Shown: positions 42,903-50,734 of the stretch, in pieces
Layout of the letters: each line of letters opens with the position of its first letter
Numbering within the stretch: position 1 is the first letter of the stretch
NCBI GenBank assembly: GCA_965217935.1
Contig: OZ244581.1
Location: 2,914,001-2,978,000, forward strand
Direction of reading: 5' to 3'
From: JBBROS01 sp965217935
GTDB taxonomy: Bacteria > Pseudomonadota > Alphaproteobacteria > Acetobacterales > Acetobacteraceae
Length of the DNA stretch: 64,000 nucleotides
Notes under the pieces: generated by a model
The model's database searches: none
Told to the model about the DNA's origin: nothing
The model's input: the letters and a program-made list of their open reading frames with translations, nothing else
Position numbers and translations under genes: made by a program

Positions 42903-43679
42903 TTACCAGACCTTCCAAGGGGCGCGGCCGTCGGCCCAGTAGCTCTCGAGCTGGCGCTTGTCGCGGAGCGTGTCCATGGAATGCCAGAAGCCGAGATGGT
43001 TGTAGGCCATGAGCTGGCCGGCCGCGGCGAGGCGTTCCAGCGGGTCGGCCTCGAACACCGTGGCGTCGTTGTCGATGACGTCGAACACGCCGGCAGAGAG
43101 GACGAAGAAGCCGCCGTTGATCCAGGTCTCGGCGATCGGTTTCTCCTGGAACTGCATGACCTGCTTGTTCACGATGTCGAGGGTTCCGAAGCGGGACGGC
43201 GGGCGCACGGCGGTGATGGTGGCAATGCGTCCGTGCGAGGCGTGGAACTGGCTGAGGGCCGCGAGGTCGATCGAGGCGACGCCGTCGCCGTAGGTCATGT
43301 AGAAGGGTTCGTCGCCGATGTGCTCGCGCAGCCGGCGGATGCGGCCGCCGGTCATGGTGTCCTGCCCGGTGTCGACCAGCGTGACCGTCCAGGGTTCGGC
43401 GGTGCGTTTCAGCATGCTCACGCGGTTGTTGGCCAAGTCGATGGTCACGTCCGCGCTGTTCAGGTCGTACTCCGCGAAGTATTGCTTGATCATGTGGCCC
43501 TTGTAGCCCAGCGGAATGACGAACCGGTCGACGCCGAACGAGGCGTAGATCTTCATGATGTGCCAAAGGATCGGCTTGCCGCCGATCTCGACCATCGGCT
43601 TCGGACGCGCCTGGGTTTCCTCCATCAAGCGGGTGCCGTAGCCGCCCGCGAGAATGACCGCCGTTCGAACGATGGGCAT
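42903..43679 (-). CDS. rfbF: Glucose-1-phosphate cytidylyltransferase
   Basis: RfbF makes CDP-glucose from CTP and glucose-1-phosphate. The protein is 258 residues from ATG 43679, matching the family. Motif VILAGGYGTRLMEETQARP with following PKPMVEIGGKPILWH binds nucleotide and metal; TYGDGVASIDL carries the catalytic Asp. ATG 43679 has GAGG at a better distance than the ATG two codons earlier. It is first of a three-gene operon with the C-methyltransferase and SDR; the expected CDP-glucose 4,6-dehydratase (rfbG) is not in the window. Confidence 0.93.
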   Translation of the reverse strand: MPIVRTAVILAGGYGTRLMEETQARPKPMVEIGGKPILWHIMKIYASFGVDRFVIPLGYKGHMIKQYFAEYDLNSADVTIDLANNRVSMLKRTAEPWTVTLVDTGQDTMTGGRIRRLREHIGDEPFYMTYGDGVASIDLAALSQFHASHGRIATITAVRPPSRFGTLDIVNKQVMQFQEKPIAETWINGGFFVLSAGVFDVIDNDATVFEADPLERLAAAGQLMAYNHLGFWHSMDTLRDKRQLESYWADGRAPWKVW

Positions 43680-43833
43680 TTGCATCGACCTCGATTTGTT
43701 TCTATAGCGTAAAGGTAACACAACCTGGGCTGGCGCGCTAGTGTGGGTTGACGATTTTTTGACGCCTTGCGCCACGCCAAAGTTGCACAATGTCTAATAA
43801 AAGTTTATGCACGCGTCAAGCTGGAGGATTGAA

Positions 43834-44742
43834 ATGGTAACGAAGACGCTCGTGGCATTTCAGACGCACCTGTTCGGGCGGCAGTTGCACAAAGCTTTTC
43901 AATCGCTTTCGCGGTCATTACCTGCAAGTTACGACGCCGTCGTCCTGGTCCACCTTCCGCCCGGCGCGCCGGCGCCGCCTCTGCTTAAGATGACGCCGCA
44001 TCACCTGGTGCGGACCCCGGATATGCGCATCGAGGCGTATGGGGCGAAATCGGGCCGCGGCAAGGCGGAGTGGTCGCTATGGAACGGCGGGCACACGGAC
44101 CTCGTGTTCCTGCACCTCGCCCGCGCCAGGCCGGGCTATGACCGCTACTGGAGCGTCGAGTACGACGTGCGGTTCACCGGCAAGTGGGGCGCTTTCTTCG
44201 GGCATTTTGAGGACAACGAGGCGGATTTGCTGGCCTCCAACGTCCGCACCGCGGCCGAGGACCCGGGATGGTTCTTCTGGAACACGCTGGTGCGCCCCGA
44301 GACGGTCCCGGCGGCGCCGGACACGGATCGGATCTGCAGCTTCATGCCTGTGTTCCGGGTGTCGCGCCAAATGGTCGAGGCGGTCGACCAGGCCTACCGG
44401 TCGGGATGGACGGGGCATTCGGAAGCGGTCTGGCCCACCGTCGCGCGGCACGCCGGGCTGCGGATCGAGGACGTCGGCGGGCGCGGCGCGTTCGTCAGTC
44501 CAGAAAATAGAGGCCTGTTCTACGAAAGCTCGCCGACAACCTGGAACATGGCGCCCGGAACCATGGTGTATCGGCCGATCAAGCATCTGTGCTTGCGCCG
44601 GAACATGCTTTGGCATCCGATCAAGCCGCTGCGGGAGACGCTGCTGGAGGACGTGCGGCGGTTGCGCCGGGGATCGCGCCGGCTGATGCGGCGCGCCGGA
44701 CTACGTTTCGGGACCGAGGGACGGGGACAGGCGCAGGCCTGA
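43834..44742 (+). CDS. Uncharacterised protein of glycan cluster, possibly glycosyltransferase-like
   Basis: This 302-residue protein has no recognised catalytic signature. It is soluble-looking, starts with TKTLVAFQTHLFGRQLHKAF, and has YDRYWSVEYDVRFTGKWGAF followed by an acidic FGHFEDNEADLL and an aromatic FFWNTLVRPETV. This acidic/aromatic pattern recalls family-unassigned glycosyltransferase-like proteins of polysaccharide loci (DUF3405-like); I cannot confirm it. The C-terminus is very basic (about 265-295), suggesting membrane-surface contact. ATG 43834 has a clear GGAGG. It is divergent from rfbF across an AT-rich 154 bp gap and precedes the DUF4910 gene. Confidence 0.45.
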   Translation: MVTKTLVAFQTHLFGRQLHKAFQSLSRSLPASYDAVVLVHLPPGAPAPPLLKMTPHHLVRTPDMRIEAYGAKSGRGKAEWSLWNGGHTDLVFLHLARARPGYDRYWSVEYDVRFTGKWGAFFGHFEDNEADLLASNVRTAAEDPGWFFWNTLVRPETVPAAPDTDRICSFMPVFRVSRQMVEAVDQAYRSGWTGHSEAVWPTVARHAGLRIEDVGGRGAFVSPENRGLFYESSPTTWNMAPGTMVYRPIKHLCLRRNMLWHPIKPLRETLLEDVRRLRRGSRRLMRRAGLRFGTEGRGQAQA

Positions 44743-44830
44743 CCCAAATTATCATGGCGGTTGCAGACATGCCTCCGGGTATCGCGGCGGCCGGACGTCC
44801 CGCGGCGCATTGCAGGGTCGTGCGGGGATC

Positions 44831-46141
44831 ATGAACGCTATCCCGCCCGCGACGGACGAGGCGCTTGCCCAGCGGCTCTTGGGCCATGTCGGCGCGTTGT
44901 TCCCGATCTGCCGCAGCATCACCGGGCCCGGGCTGCGGGACACGCTGGCTTACATCGGGCGCCAAATCCCCTTATCCGTGTCTGACGTCGCATCCGGGAC
45001 AAAGGTGCTGGATTGGGAGATCCCGCCGGAGTGGGCGCCTCGAAGCGCCTCCATCCGGCGGCTCTCGGGCGAGACCGTGGTCGACTTCGCCGAGCACAAC
45101 CTGCATCTCCTTCAGTATAGCGAGAGCTTCGGCGGCATCGTGCCGATGGATCAACTCGACCGGCGCCTGCATAGCTTGCCCGACCAGCCAGACCTGATCC
45201 CGTATCGAACATCGTATTACGCGCGGACCTGGGGATTTTGCCTCGCGCACCGCGTTCGGATGTCGATGACGGACCCGGCCTATCAGGTTTCGATCGACGC
45301 CGATCTGAAACCCGGCGCTTTGACCTACGGCGAGTGCTTCGTTCCGGGCACGGAGGACGGAGAGATCCTGCTGTCGGTGCATTCCTGCCATCCGTCGCTG
45401 GCCAACGACAACCTGAGCGGCATCTCGGTCGGGATCGAGTTCGTGCGGGACTGGATGACGCGCCCGCACCGGCTTGGGCTGCGGGCCGTGTTCCTTCCGG
45501 GGACGATCGGGGCGATCGCGTGGCTGGCGGCGAACCGCGAGCGGCTGGGGCGAATCTTGCACGGGCTGGTGCTGACGTGTCTGGGCGACGGCGGTCCGCC
45601 GACCTACAAGCGCTCGCGGCGCGAGACCGCGGCGATCGACCGGGCCGCCGGGCATGCCTTCGAGGAGCTGGGGCTTGCGGACCGGCTGCTCCGGTTCGTT
45701 CCCTACGGATATGACGAGCGGCAATACTGCTCGCCGGGGTTCGACCTCCCGGTGGGGTGCCTGATGCGGTCGCCGAACGGGACCTTCCCCGAGTATCATA
45801 CGTCGGCGGATAACCTCGGCTTCGTTCGCGCGGATGCACTGGCCGATTCCCTGCGGCTGTTGCAAAGGGTTCTGTGGATCGCCGAGCACGACCAGGCGTG
45901 GCGCAACACCGAGCCATACGGGGAGCCGCAGCTTGGCCGGCGCGGCCTGTATGCGGCGATAGGGGGCGCCGGAAACGAGGGCCTGGGCGGGTTTGACCAG
46001 CTTACCTTGCTCTGGGTGCTGAACCAGTCCGACGGGCGGACGAGCTTGCTCGATATCGCCGGGCGGTCCGGAAAGCCGTTCGATGCGGTGGTTGCGGCGG
46101 CTGGCGCTTTGGCGGAGGCCGGGCTGCTGGCGCCTGTCTAG
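44831..46141 (+). CDS. DUF4910/DUF2172 aminopeptidase-like protein
   Basis: This 436-residue protein of the DUF4910 family has an M28-peptidase-like zinc core and a small winged-helix C-terminus. Landmarks: FPICRSITGPGLRDTLAYIG at the N-terminus, SVHSCHPSLANDNLSGIS (metal His/Asp), FLPGTIGAIAWLA, and EYHTSADNLGF with a late His ligand. The last 80 residues (LTLLWVLNQSDGRTSLLDIA) form the wHTH-like part. These proteins recur in surface-polysaccharide loci, but their substrate is unknown. ATG 44831 was chosen by its family-like start; ribosome site GGGG is short. Confidence 0.75.
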   Translation: MNAIPPATDEALAQRLLGHVGALFPICRSITGPGLRDTLAYIGRQIPLSVSDVASGTKVLDWEIPPEWAPRSASIRRLSGETVVDFAEHNLHLLQYSESFGGIVPMDQLDRRLHSLPDQPDLIPYRTSYYARTWGFCLAHRVRMSMTDPAYQVSIDADLKPGALTYGECFVPGTEDGEILLSVHSCHPSLANDNLSGISVGIEFVRDWMTRPHRLGLRAVFLPGTIGAIAWLAANRERLGRILHGLVLTCLGDGGPPTYKRSRRETAAIDRAAGHAFEELGLADRLLRFVPYGYDERQYCSPGFDLPVGCLMRSPNGTFPEYHTSADNLGFVRADALADSLRLLQRVLWIAEHDQAWRNTEPYGEPQLGRRGLYAAIGGAGNEGLGGFDQLTLLWVLNQSDGRTSLLDIAGRSGKPFDAVVAAAGALAEAGLLAPV

Positions 46142-46151
46142 CGCTGATCTG

Positions 46152-46198
46152 GACTTGCAATTGACGGGCCTCGCTTTCCAGTCAGGGCAATTGCAGTC
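46152..46198. terminator. Candidate bidirectional terminator
   Basis: GACTTGCAATTG (46152-46163) pairs with CAATTGCAGTC (46188-46198), an 11-bp stem with one bulge. It sits in the 60-bp gap between the convergent DUF4910 gene and the SDR gene. Confidence 0.5.
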
Positions 46199-46201
46199 TG
46201 G

Positions 46202-46954
46202 CTAGCCCGGCCGCGTGGGCCGGATAACAAGTTCGCTCACTTGGGCGCGGGGCGGCAAGGCAAGCGCCGCGGCGACCATCGCGGCGATGTCGCAGGGTGC
46301 GAGCAGGCTCGCCCGGTTGAGCGAGCGGCCTTCCGCGGCGAGGACCGTGTCTTGCATCGGCGTGTCGGTCCGGCCCGGGAAGACCGTCAGCACGCGCACG
46401 CCAAGTGCATTGACTTCCTGGCGCAAGGCATCCGCCGCGGCCCGGAGCGCTGCCTTGCTGGCGGCGTAGGCCCCGGCATTGGCGCCAGGGTTGAGGGCTG
46501 CGGTGGAGTTGATGAACACGACGGTCCCGCCGGCCTGCTGCAGCGCGGGGAGGCAGCGGGACGTGAGCAGCAGCGGGCCTTCGATGTTCACGGCGTTGAT
46601 GGCACGCCAGTCCGGCGCTGTCGTTGCCGCGATGGGGCCGTGCTGGAATTGGGCGGCGGCGTGGATCAGCACGTCGAGCTTCGGACCGGCTTTCGTCGCG
46701 GCGGCTTCGATGGACGGTTCGCTCGACAGGTCGGCCTGGATGATGGCGGCCGGCCACTGCCTTGCCGTCTGCTCAAGCGGCTCGGCCCGGCGGCCCAGGA
46801 GCAGCAAGTCGTAGCCCTTCGCAGCCAGGGCGGCCGCGCAGGCCTGGCCGATGCCGGAGCCGGCGCCCGTGATAAGGGCCTTGGCGGCAGGCTTATTCGA
46901 GTCTTCGCTGGACTGTTGCAGCGTTGTGCGGCCTTTCGGGGCGACTGTTGTCAT
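46202..46954 (-). CDS. Short-chain dehydrogenase/reductase
   Basis: This 250-residue classical SDR has NAD(P) motif LITGAGSGIGQACAAAL (about 28-44), VLIHAAAQF in place of the usual NNAG, catalytic Ser in VFINSTAALNP and Tyr-x-x-x-Lys in GAYAASKAALRAAADALR. It has a hydrophilic N-terminal extension of about 25 residues; ATG 46954 lacks a strong ribosome site, so the start may be later. It lies 13 bp downstream of the Moco oxidoreductase gene on the same strand. Substrate unknown. Confidence 0.85.
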   Translation of the reverse strand: MTTVAPKGRTTLQQSSEDSNKPAAKALITGAGSGIGQACAAALAAKGYDLLLLGRRAEPLEQTARQWPAAIIQADLSSEPSIEAAATKAGPKLDVLIHAAAQFQHGPIAATTAPDWRAINAVNIEGPLLLTSRCLPALQQAGGTVVFINSTAALNPGANAGAYAASKAALRAAADALRQEVNALGVRVLTVFPGRTDTPMQDTVLAAEGRSLNRASLLAPCDIAAMVAAALALPPRAQVSELVIRPTRPG

Positions 46955-46967
46955 GCGGACGCTTGCG

Positions 46968-47741
46968 TCAGATGCCGCTATGCCAGTTGAAGCCGAGGTT
47001 TTCCCAATAGCCGCCGGGGTAGACGTTCGTCACCTCGATGGCCGTGATCCATTTCGGGTTCTTGAAGCCGAGCTTGGTCGAGGTGCGGAGGCGAAGCGGG
47101 AAGCCGAACGGGTCCGCGATGGTCTCGCCGGCATAGCGCGTTGCCAGCAGCGTCTGCGGATGCAGGGCCGTGGCCATGTCGATGCTGCTTGGATAGTCGT
47201 CAGCGGTCTTGAAGGCGACGTATTTTGCCGTCAGGTCGGCGCCGACGCGCTCGAGGAAGTGGCGCAAAGGGACGCCGGACCATTGACCGATATAGTCCCA
47301 GCCTTCGACGCAGATGTGGCGGATGGTCATTTCACGCTGCGGCAGGGCGTCGAATTGCTGCCTGGTCCAGGACTGCTTGTCGGTGATCAGCCCGGCCAGT
47401 TCGAGCCGCCAGGCATCGCCGTCCACGGGCTTGACGCGCTCGATGTCGTAATAGGCGTTGAAGCGGGGGGGCTTCAGGACCATCGCGGCCGGATATTCGG
47501 GGGCCAGCTTGTTGGGATCGAAGAGTGCGGCCTGGACCTTGTCATTGAAGCCCGAGACGGCGCGGAGCGCTTTGCCGATCGCGGTTGAGTCGCTGACATC
47601 GCAGCCGGTCAGCATCGTCAGCGTGCCGAGGGACAGCCCGCCGCGGATGACGCCTCTGCGTTGAAGGGAGCGGATCGCGGGCCGGTGGTCGCAGAGGATG
47701 GCAGGGTCTGGCCGGCGGTCAGGACGGACGGGCGGCCTCAT
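46968..47741 (-). CDS. Molybdopterin-dependent oxidoreductase (sulfite-oxidase/MsrP-like)
   Basis: This 257-residue sulfite-oxidase-fold protein has the Moco cysteine in TIRHICVEGWDYIGQWSGV and DFGFPLRLRT-like elements (ADPFGFPLRLRTSTKLG) near the C-terminus. The N-terminus has a twin-arginine-like LQRRGVIRGGLS followed by TMLTGCDV, which looks like a Tat-exported lipoprotein signal. It therefore acts in the periplasm. Its start overlaps the stop of the cytochrome b gene (ATGA), which would supply electrons or accept them, as MsrQ does for MsrP. Substrate unknown; the protein is shorter than E. coli MsrP. Confidence 0.82.
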   Translation of the reverse strand: MRPPVRPDRRPDPAILCDHRPAIRSLQRRGVIRGGLSLGTLTMLTGCDVSDSTAIGKALRAVSGFNDKVQAALFDPNKLAPEYPAAMVLKPPRFNAYYDIERVKPVDGDAWRLELAGLITDKQSWTRQQFDALPQREMTIRHICVEGWDYIGQWSGVPLRHFLERVGADLTAKYVAFKTADDYPSSIDMATALHPQTLLATRYAGETIADPFGFPLRLRTSTKLGFKNPKWITAIEVTNVYPGGYWENLGFNWHSGI

Positions 47742-48400
47742 GGCTGCGCGACGGTGCGAGCGGGGGCGACGCGAGGGCCGCCGGCGAGCATGGCCCAGAG
47801 CGTGCTGGGAACCAGAAGGCTGAGTGCCACGTGGACGACGAGGAAGCCGGCGATGACGGTCATTCCGAGGAAATGGGCGAGGCGGGCGCCCTGAAAGCCG
47901 CCGAGGAGGTCGGCCAGGCCGGAAAGCTGGATCGGCTTCCAGACGGCCAAACCGGTGAGGACCTGCCAGATGCCGGCCAGGATGACGACGATGTAGAGCA
48001 TCTTCTGCACGGCATTGTAGACCGTCAGGTCGTTGTGCTCGATCTTGAAGCGAAGCGTGTCCCGAACAGTTTGGATCAGGTCGTGCAGGCGGATCGGCAG
48101 CAGCCGTTCCCGGAAGCGGCCGGTGGCCAGGCCGTAAAGCAAGTAGGCGAAGCCGTTGACCGCAAGCAGCCACATCGCCGCGAAGTGCCAAAGCAGGCTT
48201 TCGGCCGCCCAGCCGCCAATCCTGGCCGCGTGCGGGAAATAGATGAAGTGGAAGATGACGGAATCGTTATAGATGCCCCAGCCGGAACCGATCATGATGA
48301 TCATCGCGACGGCGTTGACCCAGTGCATGACCCGGACCGGGACGGGATGCAGCCGCCTCGCGGCTCCGACCGAGGTGGAGGCCGTTGCTTTGCTATGCAT
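47738..48400 (-). CDS. Cytochrome b561-type membrane subunit
   Basis: This 220-residue four-helix cytochrome b has likely haem His ligands in VRVMHWVNAVAMIIM (helix 1), LLWHFAAMWLLAVNG (helix 2) and in RLAHFLGMTVIAGFLVVHVA (helix 4). It resembles the b-type membrane subunits that link the quinone pool to periplasmic oxidoreductases. It is co-transcribed with and overlaps the Moco oxidoreductase. ATG 48400; double-hairpin element E lies just upstream of the start. Confidence 0.88.
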   Translation of the reverse strand: MHSKATASTSVGAARRLHPVPVRVMHWVNAVAMIIMIGSGWGIYNDSVIFHFIYFPHAARIGGWAAESLLWHFAAMWLLAVNGFAYLLYGLATGRFRERLLPIRLHDLIQTVRDTLRFKIEHNDLTVYNAVQKMLYIVVILAGIWQVLTGLAVWKPIQLSGLADLLGGFQGARLAHFLGMTVIAGFLVVHVALSLLVPSTLWAMLAGGPRVAPARTVAQP

Positions 48401-48417
48401 GGAACACCTACAGCTTT

Positions 48418-48535
48418 CGGGCTTGAGCGGACGTTCGTGGCTTATGCTACGAATGCCCGCTTGGGAGTCGTTGAAACCGCGTCATCTTCCGCCTTGTGAC
48501 AGCAAGCCGTTTGGCGGAATTATATTGAGCGTGAA
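48418..48535. repeat. Double-hairpin element E
   Basis: GAGCGGACGTTCGT (48425-48438) pairs imperfectly with ACGAATGCCCGCTT (48449-48462); the loop GGCTTATGCT is nearly that of element A. A second weaker hairpin around CCGCC...GGCGG (48489-48517) contains TTGTGACAGCAAGCCGTTT, again close to element A. Unlike the other copies it lies between two divergent genes, not at a gene end. Confidence 0.65.
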
Positions 48536-48568
48536 ATCGTTGGCGCGCAAATGTGGTCAGGGTTATCC

Positions 48569-49075
48569 ATGAGCGAAGATCATTGTCCGCGCGTTTCCCG
48601 GCCACGTCTTTCACGGCTGCGGGGCGGGGTGCGGGTGACGCTCGCCGGGCAAGTGTTGGCCGTCGCGCTTCAGTCCGGCTCCGTGCTGGCGCAAACGGTT
48701 GCCCCGGCAGCCGTGCCGACCTTGGCAGAGCAGGCGGCGGCCCGGTTCCCGCAGCCGGTTCGCGTCGGGTCCCTGATCGGGCGTCGCGTGTTGCAGCCGA
48801 TCGAAAGCCAGCCTGTTCTGGGCCGCGTCGAGGCGATTGCCCGCCGCGGCGATGGCGGGTTCGACATGGTCATTGGCCTCGGGGGCTTTCTCGGGTTTGG
48901 CGCGCGTCCGATCAGGGTTCCTGTCGAAGCTGTCTCGCTGCTCGGGACCTACGTTGCGATGACGGGGTTCACGCCTGAGCAGCTCAAGGCCTTTCCAACA
49001 GTTTCCCGTTGGGATGCGGACGCGCTCGCCGCGGAGTCGGTCATCCGGGTTGGGCTGGTGCGGCCATTCCATTGA
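48569..49075 (+). CDS. Exported PRC-barrel-like small protein
   Basis: This 168-residue protein has an N-terminal basic/hydrophobic signal region (RVTLAGQVLAVALQSGSVLA) ending at AQ, after an unusually long 20-residue basic lead. The mature part (VRVGSLIGRRVLQPIESQPV, then RVEAIARRGDGGFDMVIGLG) has the strand pattern of PRC-barrel proteins. ATG 48569 was chosen over 48551; the start is uncertain. The function is unknown. It ends next to the inverted double-hairpin F, and the exosortase gene converges on it. Confidence 0.55.
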   Translation: MSEDHCPRVSRPRLSRLRGGVRVTLAGQVLAVALQSGSVLAQTVAPAAVPTLAEQAAARFPQPVRVGSLIGRRVLQPIESQPVLGRVEAIARRGDGGFDMVIGLGGFLGFGARPIRVPVEAVSLLGTYVAMTGFTPEQLKAFPTVSRWDADALAAESVIRVGLVRPFH

Positions 49076-49103
49076 GAGACCTGTCCTGACCTGCTGGCCG
49101 GCG

Positions 49104-49220
49104 GTCAGGGCAGCGTCGGCAATAAGTATGGCAATCCGCCGCAAAGCTGTCCGGCAAAACAAGGGCTGAGGGCTCGTCCGCTCGATCGATTCATGGCCGT
49201 AATTTTGAACGAGCCCTCAG
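49104..49220 (-). repeat. Double-hairpin element F (inverted orientation)
   Basis: The copy is reversed. CTGAGGGCTCGTCC (49166-49179) pairs with GAACGAGCCCTCAG (49207-49220), whose arm contains the stop codon of the exosortase gene. The second hairpin (49108-49152) pairs GGGCAGC with GCTGTCC. In reverse complement it matches element D closely, including loop bases AATCGATCG. Confidence 0.8.
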
Positions 49221-50725
49221 TTGCCGAGCCTGGTCAGGCCAGCCGCTTCGTGGTCGAGGTCCGGTTGCGCGGCAAGGATTTGCTGAAGCTCGTTCGTGGC
49301 CTGTTTGATGTCGGGCGGGGAAAAACGGGCCGAGGCTTGCGCGGTGATCGCGATCAGCAAGGGTGGTTGCGTCGCGCCGAGCATGCTTTGCTGAGCGAGC
49401 CGCAGGCGTTGCCGCAAGCCTCCTGAGGCCGGCTCGCCATCGAGCCAGATGGCGACAGCGGCCAGCTTTGCCGGATCGGCAGAGATGACGGCCTGCCATC
49501 GGCCGGCAGTGGGGGGAAGGTCGGTGACAGGCTCCGTCGTGGTTTCCTCCGGATCGGTCGGGCCGATTGCCGCGCGCCGGGCATCGTCCAGCTTGCCCGC
49601 CGTCGTGCCGGCGGGGAGCGCTTGAACCATAATCGTCCAGCGCTGGTTCACGCACGGCATGGAGAAGACGGCTTGGCCGGCCGTGGCATTTGGCCGCCGT
49701 TCAAGCTTGCAGCCTGCTGGCGCGATCAGGTTGGGCTCATGCGTCAGGGCAGCCGGCGATCCGCTCCGGTTCAATGCCAATGCCGCTCCCGGCCCGGCCG
49801 CGGCGAGCAGGACGGCGGCGGCGGCAAGCCACGGGCGCAGTCTGGGCGCCGAGCCATTCGCAACGGGTGCGGCCTTCGGCGCCTCTGCGGACTCCCGAAG
49901 CGGAAGCCCGGCCATCACGAGCAGGAGCATGACGATGGAGAAGAACAACCAACCGTAGAGGATGTGGTCGGCTGCGGCGGCTTGGGCGCTGCCGATAAGG
50001 TAGCCCGTGACCACGATGCCGAGTGCCCGGATGCCGTTCGCGATGATGGGGACGACGACCGACGCGGCGATGAACGCGGCGCGGCGGCCGACGCTGCGAT
50101 AGTTCAGCAGCGCGTAGAACACGCCGAACGCCACCGCGGCAATCAGGAACCGCAGGCCGGCGCATGCCTCGGCGACGTAGAACGTGCCCGCCGCGATGTC
50201 GATCAGCATGTCATGCGAGAAGTGCGGGATGCCGAGCGCGGTGAGGCCGATGTCGATGAAGCGGGCGGTGAAGGCCTGGAGCGCGGGCGTGATGAACGCG
50301 CCGAATGGGACCAGGAAGAATAAATAGAGCAACGGCCCGCTGAGCGCCCGGAACAGCCGCGGCCCGAGCACGGCCAGAAAGAGCAGTTCGACGAACGCCA
50401 TCGCCGTCAGTTGCCGGCCTTCCATAATGCCGAGCCGTTCGGCTGCCAGCCAGACGAAGGGAAGCGGCAGGCCGAGGAGCAGCAAAGCGGGCGCCGGGCG
50501 CGGGCGCAGGCCGCTCAGGTCTGCGCGACGGTCCCATACGAGGAACGCGGCGATCGGGGTGATGAGGAAGCAGTGGCCGTAAGCTGTGGAGTCGATCCAC
50601 ACCCGGACGGCCGCGCGGCACTCCGGCAGGAACACGATCACGAGCCCGAGCAGCCCGGCGGCCAGCGTCGCGAGCGCCGGGACGACCGACGTGCGGTCCT
50701 GCATGCGGGAAAGCGCCAGGCTCAT
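49217..50725 (-). CDS. xrtA: Exosortase A (XrtA) with long C-terminal extension
   Basis: This 502-residue exosortase is a multi-pass transpeptidase-like enzyme that recognises PEP-CTERM tails and releases the target for anchoring. The proposed catalytic residues are all present: Cys188 in FYVAEACAGLRFLIAAVAF, Arg233 in IANGIRALGIVVTGYL and His254 in AADHILYGWLFF. About eight transmembrane helices end near 272. A further 230 residues, with one more helix (about 296-315) and a soluble periplasmic part, occupy the place of the EpsI domain fused to many XrtA proteins but look divergent. It is last in the minus-strand XrtA operon. Confidence 0.92.
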   Translation of the reverse strand: MSLALSRMQDRTSVVPALATLAAGLLGLVIVFLPECRAAVRVWIDSTAYGHCFLITPIAAFLVWDRRADLSGLRPRPAPALLLLGLPLPFVWLAAERLGIMEGRQLTAMAFVELLFLAVLGPRLFRALSGPLLYLFFLVPFGAFITPALQAFTARFIDIGLTALGIPHFSHDMLIDIAAGTFYVAEACAGLRFLIAAVAFGVFYALLNYRSVGRRAAFIAASVVVPIIANGIRALGIVVTGYLIGSAQAAAADHILYGWLFFSIVMLLLVMAGLPLRESAEAPKAAPVANGSAPRLRPWLAAAAVLLAAAGPGAALALNRSGSPAALTHEPNLIAPAGCKLERRPNATAGQAVFSMPCVNQRWTIMVQALPAGTTAGKLDDARRAAIGPTDPEETTTEPVTDLPPTAGRWQAVISADPAKLAAVAIWLDGEPASGGLRQRLRLAQQSMLGATQPPLLIAITAQASARFSPPDIKQATNELQQILAAQPDLDHEAAGLTRLGN

Positions 50726-50734
50726 CGCCGAATC

